The notes: generated from the letters alone by a model not told the origin. Positions 7,546-14,349 are shown, counted from the first letter of the stretch. The stretch is DNA of 19,527 bases from CAYLWW01 sp964387585 (GCA_964387585.1 CAYLWW010000021.1:1-19527), one strand, 5' to 3'. Numbers and translations: made by a program.

Positions 7546-8072
7546 ACAAGTACCCCCACAGGTTCCGCGAGCTCGCCGCCGAGTCGCCGGGCCCGATCCT
7601 CGACTGCGGCGCCGGTGGCCGAACCAGGCCCGGCGTGATCGGCCTCGACATCGTCTCCCACCCGAACCACACCGTCCAGGCCGACGCCCTGGCCCTCCCG
7701 TTCCCCGACGCCACGTTCGATCTGGTGCTCTCGCAGGCCGTGATCGAGCACGTCACCGACCCACAGCGCTACGCCGACGAGATCGTCCGGGTGCTCCGCC
7801 CCGGTGGCCACGTCTACGTCGAGGGCGCGTTCCTGCAGCCCGTCCACCAGGCGCCCGCCCACTTCTTCAACGTGACCGCCTTCGGGCTCGCCCACGTGTT
7901 CCGTCGGCTCGAGGTGCTCGAGCAGGGCACCGTCGGCGACTTCGCCGAGATGGTCGCCTGGATCTGCCGGGAGGCCGGCGTCCCCGTCCCCACCTTGGAG
8001 GTGCCCGCCATGACCGACATGCAGCGGTGGAACACCGCCTCGGGCGTGACCCTCCTCGGGCGCAAGCCGTGA
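7542..8072 (+). CDS. Class I SAM-dependent methyltransferase (Methyltransf_11-like)
   Basis: This 176-residue enzyme would transfer a methyl group from S-adenosylmethionine. It shows motif I as ILDCGAGG (19-26), an acidic residue after the next strand (GLDI, D36), QADAL (46-50), the catalytic-face segment FDLVLSQAVIEHV (59-71) and LRPGGH (85-90). The later AHFFNVTAFGLAHVF region resembles methyltransferases found in cell-surface polysaccharide clusters. It starts at GTG 7542, overlapping the previous stop by 3 bases, and its own end overlaps the next glycosyltransferase by 4 bases. Being locked between two glycosyltransferase genes, its likeliest substrate is the glycan they build, for example as an O-methyl cap; that is inference. 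It is short but contains the complete core fold. A protein or small-molecule substrate cannot be excluded. Confidence 0.85.
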   Translation: MNKYPHRFRELAAESPGPILDCGAGGRTRPGVIGLDIVSHPNHTVQADALALPFPDATFDLVLSQAVIEHVTDPQRYADEIVRVLRPGGHVYVEGAFLQPVHQAPAHFFNVTAFGLAHVFRRLEVLEQGTVGDFAEMVAWICREAGVPVPTLEVPAMTDMQRWNTASGVTLLGRKP

Positions 8073-8761
8073 CCGTCTCTGTGGTGGTCCCGTGGGCCGC
8101 AGGAGACCCGTGGCGCGGTCAGGCCTGGTCGTGGGTGCGTGCCCGCTTCGCCGAGGCCCACCCCGAGTGGGAGATCGTGCCCGGCTCCTGCCCGCCTGGC
8201 CCCTTCAACCGGTCGGCGGCGATCCTCGACGGCGCCCGCCAGGCCTCTGGGGACGTCCTGGTGGTGGCCGACGCCGACGTGTGGTGCGACCCGGCCGAGG
8301 CCGTGGAGCGTGCCACCGAGAACGGCTGGGCCGTGCCGCACACCCTGATCCACCGGCTCTCGAAGGAGTCGACGGTGCAGGTCCTCACCGGTTCGGACTG
8401 GCGCGGGCTGGCGTTGTCGGAGGACAACACCCAGGACCGCAAGCCGTACCGGGGCAACGAGACCGGGACCCTGGTGGTGCTCGCTCGCGATGTGCTCTTC
8501 GACGTGCCCCCGGACCCCCGCTTCGTCGGCTGGGGCCAGGAGGATCAGGCGTGGGGGCTCGCCCTGCGCACCCTGGTCGGTGCACCGTGGCGCGGACCCG
8601 ACGACCTCGTGCACCTGTGGCACCCGCCCCAGCCCCGCCAGACCCGCGTGATCGGCTCTCCGGCGTCCGCTGGGCTCCTGCGCCATTACCAGGCCGCCCG
8701 GCGCCGCCCGGCGTCCATGCGCCAGCTCGTGGACGAATCCCGCCAGGTGGTGCCAGCGTGA
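8069..8761 (+). CDS. Glycosyltransferase, paralogue of the fusion's first domain
   Basis: This 230-residue protein begins with VSVVVPWA, carries GPFNRSAAI (44-52), a DAD metal-binding motif (68-70), GWGQED (154-159), HLWHP (182-186) and ends with a (V)DESRQVV tail. Each of these has a counterpart, in the same order, in domain 1 of the gene at 6196 (GPFNRSAAI, DAD, GWGRED, HLWHP, GEARQVV). The two are therefore clear paralogues, and this one is a free-standing copy without the GT32-like half. Predicted reaction: transfer of one sugar, with Asp-bound metal holding the nucleotide sugar and Glu-Asp of GWGQED near the acceptor. The start is the GTG at 8069 inside the GTGA overlap. No membrane or secretion signal is visible. 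The donor sugar and acceptor are not predictable from sequence alone. Confidence 0.85.
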   Translation: MTVSVVVPWAAGDPWRGQAWSWVRARFAEAHPEWEIVPGSCPPGPFNRSAAILDGARQASGDVLVVADADVWCDPAEAVERATENGWAVPHTLIHRLSKESTVQVLTGSDWRGLALSEDNTQDRKPYRGNETGTLVVLARDVLFDVPPDPRFVGWGQEDQAWGLALRTLVGAPWRGPDDLVHLWHPPQPRQTRVIGSPASAGLLRHYQAARRRPASMRQLVDESRQVVPA

Positions 8762-9093
8762 TGGTCGACGCCTTCCTGGTGCTCACCGGCACCCTCGTCC
8801 GGGTCACCGACGGCGACCCCGACGACTACAACGTCCCGACCGAGGAGACCACGACCTCGACGGTGCGCTGCTGGCTCACCCAGGCCAACGCCAGCGAGTC
8901 GACCCGCGACGCCGACCAGCAGACCGAGAACGTGGTGATCTACCTCCCCGCCGGGACCGAGGTCACCGGTCGGGACCGCATCACGATCAACGAGGACACG
9001 TTCGAGTTCCAGGGGCCGCCGTGGGCAGCGGTGAACCCGCTGGCCGGCGGTGCCGTGGCGTTCGTGCAGGCCGACGCCCGCAGGGTCGCCTGA
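8761..9093 (+). CDS. Head closure (stopper-like) protein
   Basis: This 110-residue, beta-rich protein starts at ATG 8761, sharing one base with the preceding stop; GTG at 8758 is a possible alternative start. Alternating short strands (FLVLTGTLVRVT, STVRCWLT, NVVIYLPAGTEVTGRDRITI, DTFEFQGPPW) and a position before an HK97 gp10-like gene fit the small beta-barrel head-closure protein that joins adaptor and tail and keeps DNA inside (SPP1 gp16 type). Normally this gene directly follows the adaptor. Here the three-gene glycan cassette lies between them. The assignment is by position, size and strand pattern, since the family is poorly conserved. Confidence 0.65.
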   Translation: MVDAFLVLTGTLVRVTDGDPDDYNVPTEETTTSTVRCWLTQANASESTRDADQQTENVVIYLPAGTEVTGRDRITINEDTFEFQGPPWAAVNPLAGGAVAFVQADARRVA

Positions 9094-9422
9094 TGGGCTG
9101 CAAGGTCACCATCCACGACCGGGGCGTGGCCGAGCTCGTGGCCAGCCCCGCCGCCAAGCGCCACGTCGAGGCCGGTGCGAGGGCCGTGGCCAAGGCGGCC
9201 GCGGAGATCGCACCCCGCCGCACCGGCCGGCTGGCCAAGTCGTACCGGGCCACCAAGGCTGAGGCCACCCCCGACGGCATCTCCGCCCGGGCCTACACCG
9301 CCATGCCCTACGGCCACCTCGTGGAGTGGGGGAGCGCCGGCCATGCCCCGAAGGCGCCGCTGCGCCGGGGCGCCCTCCGCGCCGGGTTCCGGCTGCGCAT
9401 CACCCCGAAGGGCGGTGGCTGA
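9093..9422 (+). CDS. HK97 gp10-like neck/tail completion protein
   Basis: This 109-residue protein has the family hallmark: an N-terminal helix (KRHVEAGARAVAKAAAEIAP), then RRTGRLAKSY, a strand stretch, and YGHLVEWGSAGHAPKAPLRRG, corresponding to the AP-RTG-L-S ... YG-x-x-V-E-x-G pattern of HK97 gp10-like proteins. Members act at the head-tail joint or in tail completion. ATG 9093 shares one base with the upstream stop and the gene's own stop shares one base with the next start, so it is probably translated by coupling. Length is normal for the family and no residue of the pattern is missing. Confidence 0.85.
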   Translation: MGCKVTIHDRGVAELVASPAAKRHVEAGARAVAKAAAEIAPRRTGRLAKSYRATKAEATPDGISARAYTAMPYGHLVEWGSAGHAPKAPLRRGALRAGFRLRITPKGGG

Positions 9423-9835
9423 TGGAAGCCCACGTCCTGCCCGACATCGAGGCCCTGGTCATCGCCTGGGCGCTCGACAGCGACGACGTGAACACCGTCG
9501 ACGACCGGATCTACGGCGCCCTCCCGGCCAACCCCACCTTCCCCGCCATCCGAGTCACTCGTATCGGCGGCACCCCGCCCCAGCGCCTGCACTGGCTCGA
9601 CGAGGCCCTGCTGCAGGTCGACGTGTTCGGCGGCCCCAAGGCCACGGCCCGCCTGGTGGCCGCCACGTTCGCCGCCCACCTCTCCGCCAACCTCACCGGC
9701 ACCCACGACCTCGGCGTGGTCACCGCCGTGACCGTCGGCGGCCTCCAGTGGCAGCCCGACGAGTCCTTCTCGCCGGCGAAGCCCCGCTACACGTTCGACG
9801 CCCAGGTCACCTACCACCCCCTCATGGGGTCCTGA
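9422..9835 (+). CDS. Tail terminator protein
   Basis: This 137-residue protein sits between the gp10-like gene and the major tail protein gene, the standard place for the terminator that caps the polymerised tail tube and joins it to the neck (lambda gpU-like/DUF3168-like group). The sequence shows an N-terminal helix (DIEALVIAWALDS), the PTFPAIRVTRIGG strand, an LDEALLQVDVFGG strand, a helix with ARLVAATFAAHL, and a final strand YTFDAQVTYHPLMG: an alpha/beta pattern matching this group. The start overlaps the previous stop by one base. A 63-base gap follows, so the coupled run of genes ends here. Confidence 0.75.
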   Translation: MEAHVLPDIEALVIAWALDSDDVNTVDDRIYGALPANPTFPAIRVTRIGGTPPQRLHWLDEALLQVDVFGGPKATARLVAATFAAHLSANLTGTHDLGVVTAVTVGGLQWQPDESFSPAKPRYTFDAQVTYHPLMGS

Positions 9836-9851
9836 CCGGGCGCACCACCTC

Positions 9852-9867
9852 GAGGCGAGCCCGCCTC
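9852..9867 (+). other. GC-rich stem-loop upstream of major tail gene
   Basis: GAGGCG and CGCCTC form a perfect 6-bp stem around the 4-base loop AGCC, in the 63-base gap between the tail terminator and the major tail protein. No T-run follows, so strong intrinsic termination is unlikely. It may act in mRNA processing or stability at the point where a highly expressed gene begins. Chance remains a real explanation in this composition. Confidence 0.3.
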
Positions 9868-9898
9868 CTGGAATCACCACCACCACAAGGAGCCCCTC

Positions 9899-10477
9899 AT
9901 GGCACTCACCGCTTCCGAAGTCCGCTCGTTCGGGTTCGGCCACGTCTACGCCGCCCCCGTCGGCACCGACGAGCCCACCGAGATCAACGTCGCCGTGGAC
10001 ACCGACGACTGGACCGACCTCGGCCACGGGTCCGACGCCGGCCCCCGGTTCTCGTTCGGCAAGGCCCGCACCCCGGTCTCGTCGTGGCAGTCGTTCCCCA
10101 ACGCCGTGCGCAACCTCAAGGGCGCGGCGGCCACCACGGTGTCCTACGACATCCTGCAGTGGAACGCCGACACGATCCTCTACGCCCTGGGCGACTCGGG
10201 CACCTGGACCGACTCGGGTGGCGGCCTCTACACCTACGAGCCCGGCGAGACCAGCGACGTCGACGAGCGCGCCATCATCGTCGAGGCCACCGACGGCGAC
10301 TACGACTACCGGTTCATCTACCGCCGCACCGAGAACCAGGCCCCCACGGACTTCGCGTTCACCGGTTCGGCGCTCGCGCCGCTGCCGATCGTGGCCACCC
10401 TCCTCCAGCCCGACGGCGCCGACAAGCCGTACATCATCCAGTCGAACGACCCGGCCCTCGCCACCCTCGGCTCCTGA
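9899..10477 (+). CDS. Major tail protein (tail tube)
   Basis: This 192-residue, beta-rich protein is the likely tube subunit that stacks in rings around the tape measure. Evidence: the N-terminal SFGFGHVYAAPVGTDEPTEI, where tube proteins have the GxVYVAP-type segment; the DDWTDLGHGSDAG and SSWQSFPNAVRN regions; AATTVSYDILQWNADTILYA; and a late TDFAFTGSALAPLPI segment typical of the fold. It precedes the tail chaperone and tape measure genes, the conserved siphovirus order. AAGGAG at 9887-9892, six bases before the ATG, gives it its own ribosome binding site after a gap, suiting high expression. No Ig-like C-terminal extension is present. Confidence 0.88.
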   Translation: MALTASEVRSFGFGHVYAAPVGTDEPTEINVAVDTDDWTDLGHGSDAGPRFSFGKARTPVSSWQSFPNAVRNLKGAAATTVSYDILQWNADTILYALGDSGTWTDSGGGLYTYEPGETSDVDERAIIVEATDGDYDYRFIYRRTENQAPTDFAFTGSALAPLPIVATLLQPDGADKPYIIQSNDPALATLGS

Positions 10478-10746
10478 TGGCGGCCAAGTCCTACAAGGTG
10501 ACGTTCGTCGACGGCGAAGAGGCCGTCGTCGAACGCCGCCCGGTCCACCAGTTGCGAGCCGAACGGCTCACCACGCCCACCATGGGCATGCAGGAGCAGG
10601 TGCTCCTCATGCTCTGGGCCGCCGCCACCGGCGGCAAGGGCAAGCTCTCGGACTTCGAGGACTGGGTCGAGACCGTCGAGGACTGGGATCCCATCAAGGC
10701 TCCCGCCGCCGACCCTCCCCAGGGGTCCAGCAGTTCGCCCGCCTGA
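10477..10746 (+). CDS. Tail assembly chaperone, short form (G-like)
   Basis: This 89-residue protein starts at an ATG sharing one base with the major tail stop. It contains an N-terminal strand region (SYKVTFVDGEEAVVERR), a helix (MGMQEQVLLMLWAAATGG) and DFEDWVETVEDWDPIKAP, the pattern of gpG-like tail chaperones, which bind tape measure protein and bring tube subunits to it. In siphoviruses this gene overlaps a second frame, and ribosomes slip by -1 to make a longer GT form. That second frame is present here (see the entry ending at 11027). The last residues, SSSSPA, are low-complexity, as expected for a stretch not needed by the short form. Confidence 0.82.
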   Translation: MAAKSYKVTFVDGEEAVVERRPVHQLRAERLTTPTMGMQEQVLLMLWAAATGGKGKLSDFEDWVETVEDWDPIKAPAADPPQGSSSSPA

Positions 10747-11027
10747 GCGCCCTGACCGGCATCGACCCGCTGCGTCTCGAGGAGATCGACGACGTCGACG
10801 GAACGATGCTGGCGGCGCTCGAGGTGGCCCACCGGGACCGCTGGACCCGCAACGAGGAACTGCTCCGCACCATCGCCCTGCGCGTCGACCTGCTCTGGAG
10901 GCAGATCGTCGTGGTCAACGGTGGTGAGGATCCCGAGCCCCTGAGCCTTCCGAGGCCGGGGGATGCCCCGCCGTCGAAGCCGTCGCTGCGCGATGTGGCT
11001 CGGCAGGCGATGGCGCATGCGCACTGA
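10477..11027 (+). CDS. Tail assembly chaperone, frameshifted GT-like form
   Basis: Frame -1 relative to the G-like gene stays open to 11027 and reads sensible protein: VQQFARLSALTGIDPLRLEE, DVDGTMLAALEVAHRDRW, then ELLRTIALRVDLLWRQIV and a charged tail with SLRDVARQAMAH. There is no good start codon with a ribosome binding site for this part, and it lies exactly between the G-like gene and tape measure, where the T extension belongs. With slippage at the GGG codon at 10723-10725 (re-read as GGG at 10722-10724) the product would be about 183 residues. Known biology: the G:GT ratio matters for tail assembly. The site and slip efficiency are inferred. An independent start at ATG 10806 would remove the conserved-looking first part and is less likely. 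Confidence 0.75.
10720..10728 (+). promoter_or_regulatory. Candidate -1 ribosomal slippage site
   Basis: Codons CAG-GGG-TCC allow the glycine tRNA on GGG to re-pair perfectly one base back (GGG at 10722-10724), after which the next codon is GTC in the T frame. The second tRNA would not re-pair, so this is not a canonical XXXYYYZ heptamer. CCT at 10714-10716, which can move to CCC, is the other nearby candidate. No convincing downstream pseudoknot was found by eye. Confidence 0.4.
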
Positions 11028-11028
11028 G

Positions 11029-11037
11029 AGGAGGTGA
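11029..11037 (+). promoter_or_regulatory. Near-perfect ribosome binding site for tape measure
   Basis: AGGAGGTGA exactly complements the conserved 3' end of bacterial 16S rRNA and ends 3 bases before the ATG at 11041; the core GGAGG is 6 bases away. It begins just after the stop of the chaperone's T frame, so the long tape measure gene is independently and strongly initiated. Confidence 0.7.
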
Positions 11038-11040
11038 GCT

Positions 11041-14000
11041 ATGGCCACCGTCGGAACCGCTGAGGTCGAGATCGAGATCTCGAAGGCGAAGGTGCGCCGC
11101 GAGGCGGACGCTGCCGGCCGGGAGATCGAGAAGTCCTTGGGCGACTCGTCGCGCAAGGCGGCGAAGGAGCTCGAGGACAAGCTCAGCAACATCCGCATCG
11201 GCGCCGGTGTCGGCGTGGCCACGGCCACCGCTCTCGGGCTGGGCTACGCCACGAAGGCGGCGAGCGATCTCAACGAGACCACGTCGAAGTCGGCGGCCGT
11301 GTTCGGTGAGGCGCAGGCGGCCGTGCTCGCCTACGCCGAGTCGGCCGACCAGGGGATCGGCCTGTCGAAGCGGGCGGCCCTCGACGCCACCTCGACGTTC
11401 GGCAACCTGTTCACCCAGCTGGGCGTGGGCAAGACCCAGGCCGCCGACCTCTCGACGTCGATGGTCACCCTGGCCGCCGACTTCGGCTCGTTCTTCAACG
11501 AGGATCCGGTCGCGATCATCGAGGCGCAGACCGCTGCGTTCCGTGGCGAGTACGACGCCCTCCAGAAGTACGTGCCGACGATCAACGCCGCCGCGGTCGA
11601 GCAGCAGGCGCTGACCGAGACCGGCAAGGCGAACGCCGCCCAGCTGACCCAGCAGGAGAAGGCGCTCGCCACCTACACGCTGATGATGGAGGGCGCCGGG
11701 GCGGCACAGGGCGACTTCGGCCGCACCTCCGACTCCGCTGCCAACGCTGCAAAGCGGGCGAAGGCCGAGATCGACAACAACGCCGCGAGCCTCGGCCAGG
11801 CCCTGCTCCCGGTGGCTGCTGCTGCCGCCGAGGTGGTCGGTGCTCTGGCCGGCGCGTTCGGCGAGCTCCCCGGCCCGGTGCAGACCGGGATCGTCGGCGT
11901 CGGCGGCATGACGCTGGCCACGGCTCTCCTGCTCCCGAAGCTGGTCGAGGGGGGCCAGCTGTTGAAGCTGGCCGGCTCCAAGGCCGCCGCCTACGCCCAG
12001 GACCTGCTCGTGCCCACGCAGGCGACCGAGGGCCTCGGGCAGGCCAACGTCCGCACGTCGAGCACCTTCGGGAAGTTCGCCGGGGGCCTGGCCGTCGCCG
12101 CCGCCGGTCTGCTGGCCTACAACGAGACCTATGGCGCGCTCGAGGCGAAGTACGCGTCCGGCCTCGACACGGAGGGCCTGGCCGACGACCTGGCCCTGCT
12201 CGGCACCGGCATGTCGGATGGCCAGCGGATCGTCGAGGCGTTCGGTGGCAGCTACGAGGAGATGGCTGGCAAGGTCACCGCCCTCACGGACGCGTTCGAC
12301 AACAGCGGTTGGGAGAACCTGACCAAGGGGTCGAACACCGCCTACGGCAACGTCAACAAGCTCAAGAACGAGTTCGCCGACCTCGACCAGGTCCTGGCGA
12401 CGCTGGCGAAGTCCGACCCCTCGGCCGCTGCCGAGGCGTACCGCCAGCTCGCGTTCAACCTGACCGAGCAGGGTGTCGCCGTCGAGGACATCGTGGCGGT
12501 GTTCCCCAACTATCTCGACCAGGTGGACCGGTCCGCCGAGGCGAACGGCGGCGCCGCTGGTGCCACCGGTGCCCACGCTGCCGAGCAGAAGAACCTGGCC
12601 GACGAGGCGAAGGCCGCCGCCGATGCCCTGCGCGAGAACGTCGACGCCGCCACCGCGGTGTTCGAAGCCCAGCGTGGCGTGACCGCCGCCGAGGAGGATT
12701 ACGTCGGTGCCGTGCAGGCGGTGGACGATGCCCGCCGTGGCGTGGCTGATGCCGAGGCCGAGGTGGCGGACGCCCAGCGTGGCGTGGCCGAGGCCCAGCG
12801 GGCCGTGCGGGACGCCCAGGAAGGCGTGGCCGACGCACTCGATGCCGTCGCCGATGCCCGCCGTGGCGTGGCTGATGCCGAGCGGGAGCTGACCGACGCC
12901 CAGGTGGCTGCCGCCGATGCCGTCGATGCGATCCGGGTCGCCACCGAGGATCTCGCCGTGGCCCGCCGTGAGGCCACCGGCGACTCCGACGAATACCGCA
13001 CGGCCATGCAGGGCGTCTACGACGCCGAGGTCGACCTCGCGCAGGCCCAGGAGGACAGCCTCACCGCCCAGCAGAACCTCGACCAGGCCCGCAAGGACTA
13101 CAGCCAGACCCTGGCCGGCCTGCAGCGTGACGCCGAGGGCGCCGCCGATGGCGTGATCGGCGCGGAGATCCGGCTGCGTGACGCCCAGGAGTCGCTCGCC
13201 ACCCTCGGCGACGCCCAGCGGGACCGGGTCTCGGAGGCGCAGGCCCGCCTCGCCGGCCTCGATGCCACGGCCAGCGTCGAACAGCGGACCGCCGCCGAGA
13301 AGGCGCTCGCCGCTGCCATCGCCGCGCTGCCCGACGCCGACGACCGGGCCCGTGCGGAGCTCGCCGTGCGGGATGCCCAGCGTGGCGTGGCTGAGGCGAC
13401 CGAGCGAGCCGCCGAGGCCGCCGAAGAGGCGGCCCGGGTGGAGGCTGCCGGCGTCGAGGGCTCCGATGCCGTGGTGGCCGCCCGTGAGGGGGTCACCAGC
13501 GCCACCGAGGCCGAGGTCACCGCCCAGGGCAACCTCGAGGCCGCCGTGCAGAACGTGGCCGACGTGCAGACCACCGCCATCGGCAACGTGGTGACCGCCC
13601 AGGACAACCTGGCCACCGCCATCGCTGCCCGTGCTGATGCCGACCAGCGGGTGGTCGACGCCAAGCAAGGTGTGGTCGACGCCCACGACCGGGTCCGGGA
13701 TGCTGCCGTCGGTGTCCGTGACGCCCAGCAGCGAGTGAGCGATGCCACCAACGGCGTGGCCGACGCCCAGCAGCGGGTGATCGACGCCCGGCAGGGCGTG
13801 GTCGACGCCCAGGGGGCCGTGTCCAAGGCGATCGACGGTGTCACCTCGTCGGTGCTCCTTCTCGCCGGGGCGCAGTTCGAGGCCGGCACCAAGACCGGGA
13901 TCACGAAGGACGAGATCGACAAGCAGATCATCCGCCTGGGCTCTTTGCGCGACACGCTCGACCCTGCCAACCCGCTGCGCCGCCAGCTCGACGGCTACAT

Positions 14001-14349
14001 CGCTGCACTCCAGGCCACCAACGGCAACTTCACGGCGGTGATCGCCCTCAACTTCACCGATGCCGCCGGCGCCGTGGTCGAGAACGGCCAGGCCATCGTC
14101 GCCGCTGCGCTCGGCCCGAAGTCGGTGTCGGGCCCCAAGGCGGTGCCCCAGGCGGCCAAGGCCCCGCAGGCGCAGGTGTTCTGGCCTGACCAGTCCGGCT
14201 CCGTGGTGCCACCTCCGGCGCCGATGTCGACCGAGCCCACCGGCAAGGCCGCCGGCGTGGTGTTCACCGGCGACAACCACTTCACCGAGGAGATGGACGT
14301 GGATCGGTTCGCCCGGAAGATGAGCTTCGCCCTGGCTGGTGCAGGGTGA
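11041..14349 (+). CDS. Tape measure protein
   Basis: This 1102-residue protein sets tail length and fills the tail tube before DNA ejection. It is the largest gene and follows the G/GT chaperones. The N-terminus has a charged coiled coil (to ~50), a glycine-rich segment IGAGVGVATATALGLGYATKA, then a region with LNETTSKSAAVFGEAQAAV, STFGNLFTQLGVG and SLGQALLPVAAAAAEVVG as in tape-measure core domains. Hydrophobic segments near 281-301 and 346-360 could insert into the host membrane. Residues 540-644 and 850-933 are tandem heptads with a V-x-D-A-x-x-x rhythm, a long predicted coiled coil. At the usual 0.15 nm per residue the tail would be roughly 165 nm (inference). No lysozyme or peptidase motif was recognised. 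The end overlaps the next gene by 4 bases. Confidence 0.93.
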   Translation: MATVGTAEVEIEISKAKVRREADAAGREIEKSLGDSSRKAAKELEDKLSNIRIGAGVGVATATALGLGYATKAASDLNETTSKSAAVFGEAQAAVLAYAESADQGIGLSKRAALDATSTFGNLFTQLGVGKTQAADLSTSMVTLAADFGSFFNEDPVAIIEAQTAAFRGEYDALQKYVPTINAAAVEQQALTETGKANAAQLTQQEKALATYTLMMEGAGAAQGDFGRTSDSAANAAKRAKAEIDNNAASLGQALLPVAAAAAEVVGALAGAFGELPGPVQTGIVGVGGMTLATALLLPKLVEGGQLLKLAGSKAAAYAQDLLVPTQATEGLGQANVRTSSTFGKFAGGLAVAAAGLLAYNETYGALEAKYASGLDTEGLADDLALLGTGMSDGQRIVEAFGGSYEEMAGKVTALTDAFDNSGWENLTKGSNTAYGNVNKLKNEFADLDQVLATLAKSDPSAAAEAYRQLAFNLTEQGVAVEDIVAVFPNYLDQVDRSAEANGGAAGATGAHAAEQKNLADEAKAAADALRENVDAATAVFEAQRGVTAAEEDYVGAVQAVDDARRGVADAEAEVADAQRGVAEAQRAVRDAQEGVADALDAVADARRGVADAERELTDAQVAAADAVDAIRVATEDLAVARREATGDSDEYRTAMQGVYDAEVDLAQAQEDSLTAQQNLDQARKDYSQTLAGLQRDAEGAADGVIGAEIRLRDAQESLATLGDAQRDRVSEAQARLAGLDATASVEQRTAAEKALAAAIAALPDADDRARAELAVRDAQRGVAEATERAAEAAEEAARVEAAGVEGSDAVVAAREGVTSATEAEVTAQGNLEAAVQNVADVQTTAIGNVVTAQDNLATAIAARADADQRVVDAKQGVVDAHDRVRDAAVGVRDAQQRVSDATNGVADAQQRVIDARQGVVDAQGAVSKAIDGVTSSVLLLAGAQFEAGTKTGITKDEIDKQIIRLGSLRDTLDPANPLRRQLDGYIAALQATNGNFTAVIALNFTDAAGAVVENGQAIVAAALGPKSVSGPKAVPQAAKAPQAQVFWPDQSGSVVPPPAPMSTEPTGKAAGVVFTGDNHFTEEMDVDRFARKMSFALAGAG
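12726..12756 (+). repeat. 31-bp direct repeat, copy 1 (second copy 12852-12882)
   Basis: A 31-base stretch beginning CGATGCCCGCCGTGGCGTGG recurs exactly at 12852-12882. The offset is 126 bases, that is six 21-base units, so the reading frame and heptad phase are kept. It points to a fairly recent internal duplication of six heptads, or gene conversion between units. Confidence 0.9.
12852..12882 (+). repeat. 31-bp direct repeat, copy 2
   Basis: This is identical to 12726-12756. The encoded peptides are the same across DARRGVADAE and diverge on either side (AEV versus REL after it). Confidence 0.9.
13588..13839 (+). repeat. Heptad-encoding tandem repeat block 2 in tape measure
   Basis: Twelve 7-residue units run from V850 to G933, including VVDAKQG, VVDAHDR, VRDAAVG, VRDAQQR, VSDATNG, VADAQQR, VIDARQG and VVDAQGA. 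The rhythm is the same as block 1. The intervening 13373-13560 region contains partial, more degenerate units such as VRDAQRG and VAEATER. Confidence 0.8.

Larger units (their letters stand above)
12658..12972 (+). repeat. Heptad-encoding tandem repeat block 1 in tape measure
   Basis: Fifteen consecutive 7-residue units (21-base periodicity) run from V540 to E644, for example VDDARRG, VADAEAE, VADAQRG, VAEAQRA, VRDAQEG, VADALDA, VADARRG, VADAERE. Valine starts most units and Asp-Ala occupies positions 3-4. The DNA units are diverged but share GCCCAGCGTGGCGTGG-like cores, indicating duplication rather than chance. Confidence 0.85.

Noticed and set aside
9836..9898. Intrinsic terminator after the tail terminator gene
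   Set aside because: The hairpin at 9852-9867 lacks a T-run and sits inside a run of co-directional late genes.
10806..11027. Independent small gene starting at ATG 10806
   Set aside because: There is no ribosome binding site, and the sensible protein sequence continues upstream of this ATG in the same frame to the predicted slip point, favouring a frameshift product.
12658..13839. Tandem repeats considered as a CRISPR array
   Set aside because: The period is 21 bases, with coding-frame-preserving divergence and no unique spacers; they encode coiled-coil heptads in the tape measure.
10915..14280. A 1121-codon open frame on the minus strand across the tape measure gene
   Set aside because: It mirrors the repetitive GC-rich tape measure; its sequence is low-complexity (G, V, L, H, R) with no recognisable domain, and the + strand gene has motifs, a perfect ribosome binding site and synteny.
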